From: Methanobacterium sp964452085
GTDB taxonomy: Archaea; Methanobacteriota; Methanobacteria; Methanobacteriales; Methanobacteriaceae
Direction of reading: 5' to 3'
Length of the DNA stretch: 64,000 nt
Assembly (NCBI GenBank): GCA_964452085.1
Contig: CAYVKL010000001.1
Coordinates: 124,001 to 188,000, forward strand
Both the position numbers and the translations under genes were made by a program. Shown here piece by piece: positions 58,471 through 64,000 of this stretch. The first letter of the stretch is position 1. Each line of letters begins with the position of its first letter. The notes under the pieces are model-generated. The model was not told the origin of the DNA. It saw only the letters and a list, made by a program, of their open reading frames with translations, and made no database searches.

Positions 58471-61377
58471 GTGAATCGAAAATTAGTTTCTATAAATTCA
58501 GCTTTATTCTTACTTGGAGGAAAAAAAATTACCCTTAAAATCAATGATTTTGCGATTATTTTTGGAGTTTTGCTATTATTAACATTGTCAATGACCATAA
58601 CCACCTCCAATGCAGCCCCCACACTATATGTGAATGGAAGCTCAGGTAATGATAGTTGGGATGGGCTCATACCTGAGTTTAATGGAACATCAGGCCCCAA
58701 AAAAACCATACAAAATGCTGTTGATTCTGTGGACAATGGTGGAAATATTAACGTTGCCAACTGGACCTACCAGGAACACTTGAATATTTCAAAAAATATG
58801 ACTCTTATTGGAGAAACCCAAAATGGAACCATTATTGACGGGACAGAAAACGGCCGACCAGTAACCATTAATGCAGTTACAGTTTATTTAACCTATTTTA
58901 CTATTAAAAATGGTTTTGGTGATGATGGTGGGGGAATTTACAACGATCAAGGAAAATTAACCCTTACCAATTGTACCGTGACTGAAAATGAAGCAGAATA
59001 TTCAGGAGGGGGAATATCAGGGTATAAGGGAATGATAACCATTATAAACTGCACCATAACCAACAACACTTGTGGTGAGTGGGGCGGGGGTGGAGGTATA
59101 AATAACTACATGGGAGACATGGACATTACCGGCAGTGACATCATTAAAAACGCTGGTTATTGTGGTGGTGGAATTTCTACTGGATACGGAATAGTTAACA
59201 TCACCCAATCCACTTTTAAGGAGAACATCGCCGATTATGGTGGGGGGATATACAACGTTAATTGTTTGTTGAATTTAACCGAGTGTAATCTATCATGGAA
59301 TTCCGCAATCCGTGGAGGAGTAATTTATAATTTTCTAGAAAATGGAAATGTGACAATTAATAATTGTACCCTATTCCATAACACTGCTTCTGATGTTGGA
59401 GGTGTGGTATGGAATGTTGAAGGGCTGATAAATGTTATAAATTCAACCATGTCTTGTAACAATGCCACCACATCAGGTGGAGTGGTTTACAATAGAGATG
59501 GTGAGATAAATATCACTAATTGCACATTAGAGGATAATAACGCAGGGGAAAATGGTGGAGGAATCTTCAATAATGATTTTTTAACTATTGTGGATTCTAA
59601 TTTATCAAAAAACAATGCCACTTGCGGTGGTGGAATTTACAACAATAAAGGCTCATTAATGGTTGAAAACTGCTCCATAACCCATAATTATGCCATAAAT
59701 TGTGGCGGAGGACTCTACAATGATGCTACCTTAAACTTAACCAAATCTGACCTAAACCAGAATACAGCCCATGATGGTGGGGGAATTTTCAATGATTACG
59801 GTGATTTAAATGTCACAGAGTGCACAATAACCAATAACAATGCTACAGAGTCAGGTGGAGGTTTATATAATTATTGTGGTGCCTTGAACATTACAAAAAG
59901 CTTTTTGGGAGACAATCAAGCCAATTTCGGAGGAGGAGTCAACAACCGTAATGGTGATATGAACATCACTCAATGTGCCATATTCAATAATACTGCGGAC
60001 ACATCAGGCGGGGGAATTTACAACCTATTAAACTTGAACCTCACTGAATCTGCCATAATTGAAAACAGCGCTGGGACCGGAGGAGGAATATACAATGCTT
60101 GGATCTTAAACCTTTCCCAATGCACAATTATGGAAAACATTGCCACGGATTTCGGAGGTGGAATAGTCAATGACTATGGTAAGTTAAATATCACTTCCAG
60201 TACAATTTTCAGTAACAACGCCACTGATTATGGTGGGGGAATCTACAATAAGGGTACTTTAAATGTTATAAATACCAGCATATCACAAAACAGCGCTTTG
60301 ACCAAAAATGGTGGTGGAATTTACAGTGATGGCGGTAATTTAACTCTGATAAATTGTAAATTCTTGAAAAACAAGGCTTTTGACCATGGCGGGGGAATTT
60401 ACAGTCGTCTTGATAGTTTTGTGAATATTACAGACAGTGAATTTAAGGAAAACACTGCAGAATATAATTGTGGAGGGGGAATACTAAACTACTACGGAAA
60501 TTTATCCATTAATGGAAGTAAATTTCAGGAAAACACGGCTCATGATAATGGAGGGGGAATATTAAACTACTATGGAAATTTAACTGTCTCAAACTGCAAT
60601 TTCCAGGAAAACCAGGCCGGACTCCACGGTGGGGGGATTAACAATGCATATGGAAATTCAACCATAAACAACTCCAACTTTCAGGAAAACCATGGGGCAA
60701 ATGGTGGAGGAATCTCAAACAGAGGACACCTAATCTTAACCGGTTGCAACATCATTAGTAATACCGTAATTTTAGGAGGAGGCGGATTATACAATTTTAA
60801 TGGGACTAGCATTGCCCATTTCAATCGGTTCTTCAATAACAACCAAAACACTGTTCAAAGAGAAGAGGGTGATGTTGATGCCATTTATAACTGGTGGGGT
60901 TCCAATGAACCTGACTTTACTATTTTAATAAATGGAATTGTCTCTCACAATCCCTGGCTGGTAATGCGTTTTACTGCCAATCCCACCATTATTACTCAGG
61001 GCGAGACATCTGCCCTTACTGCTGATTTCAGGTATGATTCACAAGGAGGATTTCATGACCCTGCTAACGGACATTTGCCAGATAACTTACCTGTAACCTT
61101 TTCTACCACTCTGGGAAATGTAGGAAGTAAATCTGTGACCACCTACACCTTAAACGGAATAGCTAATGCAATTTTAAGGGGAGATGAAGCTGCAGGTAAT
61201 GCATTAGTATCTGTGGAGCTGGACAATCAAAAACTAAGTAATATTGTTACTATTAAACCAACCCCCGTATCTGCATCAAAAAGATCCATAGGTATGCAAA
61301 ATACTGGAATTCCATTTAACTGGATAATCTTTGCCTTTATTATGGTGTTTGGAGGTTTGATCACCAAAAAGCGTTGA
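58471..61377 (+). CDS. Adhesin-like beta-helix surface protein
   Basis: A secreted protein of up to 968 residues. After a signal peptide (hydrophobic stretch about 27-45, then SNA) comes a parallel beta-helix with over 20 repeats of about 25-30 residues. Their core is (S/C)xxxxNxAxxxGGGIYNxxGxLxIxxC/S. A C-terminal beta-sandwich-like part precedes a membrane anchor and KKR tail. It belongs to the Asn/Thr-rich adhesin-like proteins of Methanobacteriales, probably attached to the cell surface and active in contact with other cells. The annotated start is GTG 58471; a strong GGAGG at 58516-58520 instead points to ATT 58528, giving a shorter, cleaner signal peptide. Confidence 0.85.
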   Translation: MNRKLVSINSALFLLGGKKITLKINDFAIIFGVLLLLTLSMTITTSNAAPTLYVNGSSGNDSWDGLIPEFNGTSGPKKTIQNAVDSVDNGGNINVANWTYQEHLNISKNMTLIGETQNGTIIDGTENGRPVTINAVTVYLTYFTIKNGFGDDGGGIYNDQGKLTLTNCTVTENEAEYSGGGISGYKGMITIINCTITNNTCGEWGGGGGINNYMGDMDITGSDIIKNAGYCGGGISTGYGIVNITQSTFKENIADYGGGIYNVNCLLNLTECNLSWNSAIRGGVIYNFLENGNVTINNCTLFHNTASDVGGVVWNVEGLINVINSTMSCNNATTSGGVVYNRDGEINITNCTLEDNNAGENGGGIFNNDFLTIVDSNLSKNNATCGGGIYNNKGSLMVENCSITHNYAINCGGGLYNDATLNLTKSDLNQNTAHDGGGIFNDYGDLNVTECTITNNNATESGGGLYNYCGALNITKSFLGDNQANFGGGVNNRNGDMNITQCAIFNNTADTSGGGIYNLLNLNLTESAIIENSAGTGGGIYNAWILNLSQCTIMENIATDFGGGIVNDYGKLNITSSTIFSNNATDYGGGIYNKGTLNVINTSISQNSALTKNGGGIYSDGGNLTLINCKFLKNKAFDHGGGIYSRLDSFVNITDSEFKENTAEYNCGGGILNYYGNLSINGSKFQENTAHDNGGGILNYYGNLTVSNCNFQENQAGLHGGGINNAYGNSTINNSNFQENHGANGGGISNRGHLILTGCNIISNTVILGGGGLYNFNGTSIAHFNRFFNNNQNTVQREEGDVDAIYNWWGSNEPDFTILINGIVSHNPWLVMRFTANPTIITQGETSALTADFRYDSQGGFHDPANGHLPDNLPVTFSTTLGNVGSKSVTTYTLNGIANAILRGDEAAGNALVSVELDNQKLSNIVTIKPTPVSASKRSIGMQNTGIPFNWIIFAFIMVFGGLITKKR

Positions 61378-61531
61378 AACAAACCATTGGAGTAACTGTT
61401 TCTAATTGCAATATTCTCTATTGTGAATAACCTCACCAAAAAATCGGTGCAGGTTTATTATTTGTGAAAAGAATGATCATTAAAAAAATAAGTTAATTCA
61501 AAGAATTTGCAAGATATAAGGGGAGGGGCTA

Positions 61532-62611
61532 TTGAATCATTACAAAATTTTGCAAAATTGTCGAATAACTTTATTTTTGAGTTTACTATTACTGGCAGCA
61601 TTGCTCTGCATCCCCCCTTGCCATGCCGACCCATTATCAGGCAATACGAGTTCAGAAAGTACAGAATCAGAAAATTCGGTTGATAACACTTTACAATTTA
61701 ATAATGACGGTGTTTATGCTGCGGGTGAACCACAAGAAATGGGAGCATCTGGTGAGAGTTTAATCACAGTGCATGTTTTAATATACAATAACACTGATGC
61801 CATTCAAGATTCTGTCAATGGAATTATAAGCTGTTTAGAGCAATCAAATCTAAATAATTTGGTGCCCGGCTATAGATTTTCTTTTTCAACTTCCCCCATA
61901 ATTAATTCCACTTTTTTACAACCTTATGATGTTTTGATAATGCCTGGAGGGACCAGCGGGCGAAGATACTTGAATAACTCTAATATTACAGCTTCAGATA
62001 TAAAAAGTTTCATTTCTGCAGGTAAAGGGTATGTTGGTTTATGTGCTGGTGCCTATGCTGCGAGTTATGAAGTATTAATACCTTATCTAAGTACCAGTTA
62101 TTATGGGTGGGGACTTGCACCCCATGTAAGTTCTAATGCGGTTTTATATGATGGAAAAGTGACTGTTGAGATGACATCAGCGGGAAAAACTCTTTTCGGT
62201 TTAAACAATGCCCCCATGTACCTGTTAAATGGGCCTGCCATGTTCGGCCAGGGATTAATACCATTTGCGTTTTTTTCGGATAATATAACTGGTTATGAAG
62301 GTTACAATGCCATAGTAGGTGATTACTTTGGATCAGGAAGAGTTATTCTTTCATCCATTCATCCAGAAATGGTCGTTTTTTTTCCAAATGTTTTAGCTCG
62401 CATGATTGTATGGGCGGCTAATAAACAAACCCCTCCTAAGCCCAATCCCCCCAATGAAGACTTTTCAGGAAAAAGCAATCCAAAGGTAGTGAAGTCTATA
62501 AGCATGCTAAAAACCGGAACCTCAATTGATGGTCTTCTTATTCCACTAATAGTAATCTTTAGTTTATTGCTGCTAATTAGACAAAAAAACAGACCATCTC
62601 ATGATTTATAG
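61532..62611 (+). CDS. Secreted glutamine amidotransferase-like (BPL_N) protein
   Basis: A 359-residue protein with an N-terminal signal peptide (about 12-32) and a C-terminal membrane segment (about 330-350). Between them is a class I amidotransferase-like domain of the BPL_N type. LIYNNTDAIQDSVNGII, YDVLIMPGGTSGRRYLNN and GKGYVGLCAGAYAASYE give a nucleophile-elbow cysteine near residue 171; ILSSIHPEM is a likely catalytic histidine. It therefore acts outside the cell. The start is TTG 61532 after a GGGAGGGG site. It follows the adhesin gene and may act on the surface or on pseudomurein. Confidence 0.75.
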   Translation: MNHYKILQNCRITLFLSLLLLAALLCIPPCHADPLSGNTSSESTESENSVDNTLQFNNDGVYAAGEPQEMGASGESLITVHVLIYNNTDAIQDSVNGIISCLEQSNLNNLVPGYRFSFSTSPIINSTFLQPYDVLIMPGGTSGRRYLNNSNITASDIKSFISAGKGYVGLCAGAYAASYEVLIPYLSTSYYGWGLAPHVSSNAVLYDGKVTVEMTSAGKTLFGLNNAPMYLLNGPAMFGQGLIPFAFFSDNITGYEGYNAIVGDYFGSGRVILSSIHPEMVVFFPNVLARMIVWAANKQTPPKPNPPNEDFSGKSNPKVVKSISMLKTGTSIDGLLIPLIVIFSLLLLIRQKNRPSHDL

Positions 62612-62911
62612 ACAAATAAAGATCCATGATTCTTAACTTGAATCTAAAGCATTCATCTTATTTTTGTGTTTTTTAAATTCAAAATTGTTTTTTTTATGAG
62701 AACAGTTTAATAGAAAATTTTAAGTGTTTCAGTTCACAATTCAATTTAAGGTTTTTTTGTTCATAGAACAGCATAGTTTATTAAAATGTTTTAATTCAAT
62801 AATTAACTATTCTAAACTTCAAAAAAAGTAAAAAGAACTTTGATCACTTGAAAAAATCTTCATCATTGCAAATAAGTAAAAATATCGAAATTAATATTAT
62901 ATGGTGAAAAA
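62612..62911. other. 300-base intergenic region before the glycosyltransferase
   Basis: Very AT-rich, with repeated short T- and A-runs and a TATA-like AATATTATAT just before the next gene (about 62893-62901). No RNA gene or ORF is supported. Confidence 0.4.
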
Positions 62912-63970
62912 ATGCGAATATGCATAGTAGGCCTTTATCCACCCCATATAGGTGGTGTGTCATCCCACACTCATTTTCTATCACAAGAACTAATCAAAAG
63001 AGGTGATGAAGTATTTGTAGTCACCTACCCCCACCCCGATGTAAAGGATATCGATGGGGTGACAGTAAAAACCGCCTTTTCTCCAAATATTAAGGGTTTA
63101 AGAGGTTTATTCTTCATTTTATCCGCCACTATCCTTTTAATACAAATGGTTCGCCGTTATCAAATTGATTTAATACATGCCCACTTTTTACTTCCACCGG
63201 GGCTGGTGGGAGTATTGGCAGGTTCATTTACCGGGACCAAAACTGTGGTTTCTGCTCATGGAACTGATTTATTTATCCAGGCAAAAAACCCAGTATTAAA
63301 ATTCCTGATTAAATTTATCCTTAAAAAGGCTGATTTAGTGTTTATTGCCAATGAAACCATGAAGGAAGCGGCCCGGAATCTGGGGGCAGCACCAGAGAAG
63401 ATTCATATTACTCAGATGACCGTAGATCCTGGAAAATTTAATCCGGATTATGAACTTCCCACGGACATAAAACTAGATTCTAATAAACCTACTATTTTCT
63501 TTTTAGGGAACTTGGTATATCAGAAAGGAATTACAAATCTTTTGGATGCTAAAAAACTTTTAAAAAATGATTGTCAGCTTTTAATCGTGGGTAAAGGTCC
63601 TTTACGCCAGGAATTAGAGGAAAAAGTGGAAAAAGAAAAAATCAAAGATGTTAAATTCCTTGGTTTTTATCCTGAGGTGGAAAAAATTATGCCTTCTGCG
63701 GATATTTTCGTTTTACCCAGCATATCTGAAGGATCACCCATCACTATTTTAGAGGCAATGGCCTCTGGGCTGCCAGTAGTTGCCACTGACGTAGGGGGAG
63801 TTAAAGAAGCAGTGACTGATGATGTGGGAATTGTGGTCGAAGCCAATGATCCTTTTGCTTTAAGTGAAGCAATTGACACCCTATTGGATGATGAAGAAAA
63901 AAGAAGGAAAATGGGTATTGAAGGTAGGAAAAGAGCCCTTGAGAGGGCTAAAATTCAGTTGGCTTACTGA
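62912..63970 (+). CDS. Glycosyltransferase family 4
   Basis: A 352-residue GT-B glycosyltransferase. The N-terminal MRICIVGLYPPHIGGVSSHTHFLSQELIKRG is the acceptor-domain start; the C-terminal donor domain has FLGNLVYQKGI, VGKGPLRQELEEKVEKE and PSISEGSPITILEAMASGLPVVATDVGG with the EX7E motif. The chain ends soon after GRKRALERAKIQ, shorter than the usual C-terminal helix, so a slight truncation is possible. It probably works on surface glycans or glycolipids. Confidence 0.88.
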   Translation: MRICIVGLYPPHIGGVSSHTHFLSQELIKRGDEVFVVTYPHPDVKDIDGVTVKTAFSPNIKGLRGLFFILSATILLIQMVRRYQIDLIHAHFLLPPGLVGVLAGSFTGTKTVVSAHGTDLFIQAKNPVLKFLIKFILKKADLVFIANETMKEAARNLGAAPEKIHITQMTVDPGKFNPDYELPTDIKLDSNKPTIFFLGNLVYQKGITNLLDAKKLLKNDCQLLIVGKGPLRQELEEKVEKEKIKDVKFLGFYPEVEKIMPSADIFVLPSISEGSPITILEAMASGLPVVATDVGGVKEAVTDDVGIVVEANDPFALSEAIDTLLDDEEKRRKMGIEGRKRALERAKIQLAY

Positions 63971-64000
63971 TCTCCATTCATTTAGCTTACTAAAACTCCA

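Noticed and set aside
58900..60800. CRISPR-like or mobile repeat array
   Set aside because: The repeats are in frame, have no constant spacer length and encode beta-helix turns of the adhesin.

Overview
The window is a low-GC piece of a methanogen chromosome, almost certainly order Methanobacteriales and most like Methanobacterium. The evidence is a complete formylmethanofuran dehydrogenase operon, nitrogenase cofactor genes, archaeal information-processing genes (DNA polymerase D large subunit, class I lysyl-tRNA synthetase, Sec61-beta, archaeal TruD), an adhesin-like beta-helix protein, archaeal TATA boxes, and many GTG/TTG starts preceded by GGTGAT or GGAGG. I see no tRNA, rRNA, CRISPR array or insertion sequence.

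Positions 1-25,300 form a molybdenum/tungsten region. It begins with the end of a nif cluster (nifN, a NifX-like gene, a small ferredoxin). A molybdopterin oxidoreductase and a molybdate/tungstate ABC transporter follow, the latter behind a palindrome that encloses its TATA box. After two small paralogous genes comes the fwd operon (fwdFGDBAC, minus strand). Next are modE, mobB and moaA, then an NAD-type formate dehydrogenase pair (NuoF-like plus FdhA-like), fdhD, a 6-phospho-3-hexuloisomerase gene, and a second ModE-type HTH gene carrying a substrate-binding-like domain. Metal uptake, metal sensing, cofactor synthesis and the enzymes that use the cofactor therefore lie together.

Positions 25,300-43,700 are mostly housekeeping: a PfkB kinase, thiC behind a perfect palindrome, class I lysS, a two-gene UGSC-type system of unknown role, a cytosine-deaminase-like gene, an M20 amidohydrolase, anaerobic ribonucleotide reductase, DNA polymerase D large subunit, Sec61-beta and purB.

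Positions 43,700-64,000 are rich in membrane and surface genes: two internally triplicated membrane proteins, four small membrane proteins, the phosphomevalonate dehydratase small subunit, an amidohydrolase, a copper P-type ATPase with a YHS protein, truD, an M14-like membrane peptidase, a large adhesin, a secreted amidotransferase-like protein and a glycosyltransferase.

The most interesting observation links two distant loci. A gene at 56,027 encodes a helix-turn-helix domain fused to a ferredoxin-like domain. Its promoter has the palindrome ATGTGT-N7-RCACAT placed 22 bp after the start of its TATA box. The fwd operon promoter, 42 kb away, carries the same palindrome with a nearly identical spacer, 21 bp after an identical TATA box, and has a second copy further upstream. 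This suggests an undescribed iron-sulfur sensing regulator that controls itself and the first enzyme of CO2-reducing methanogenesis.
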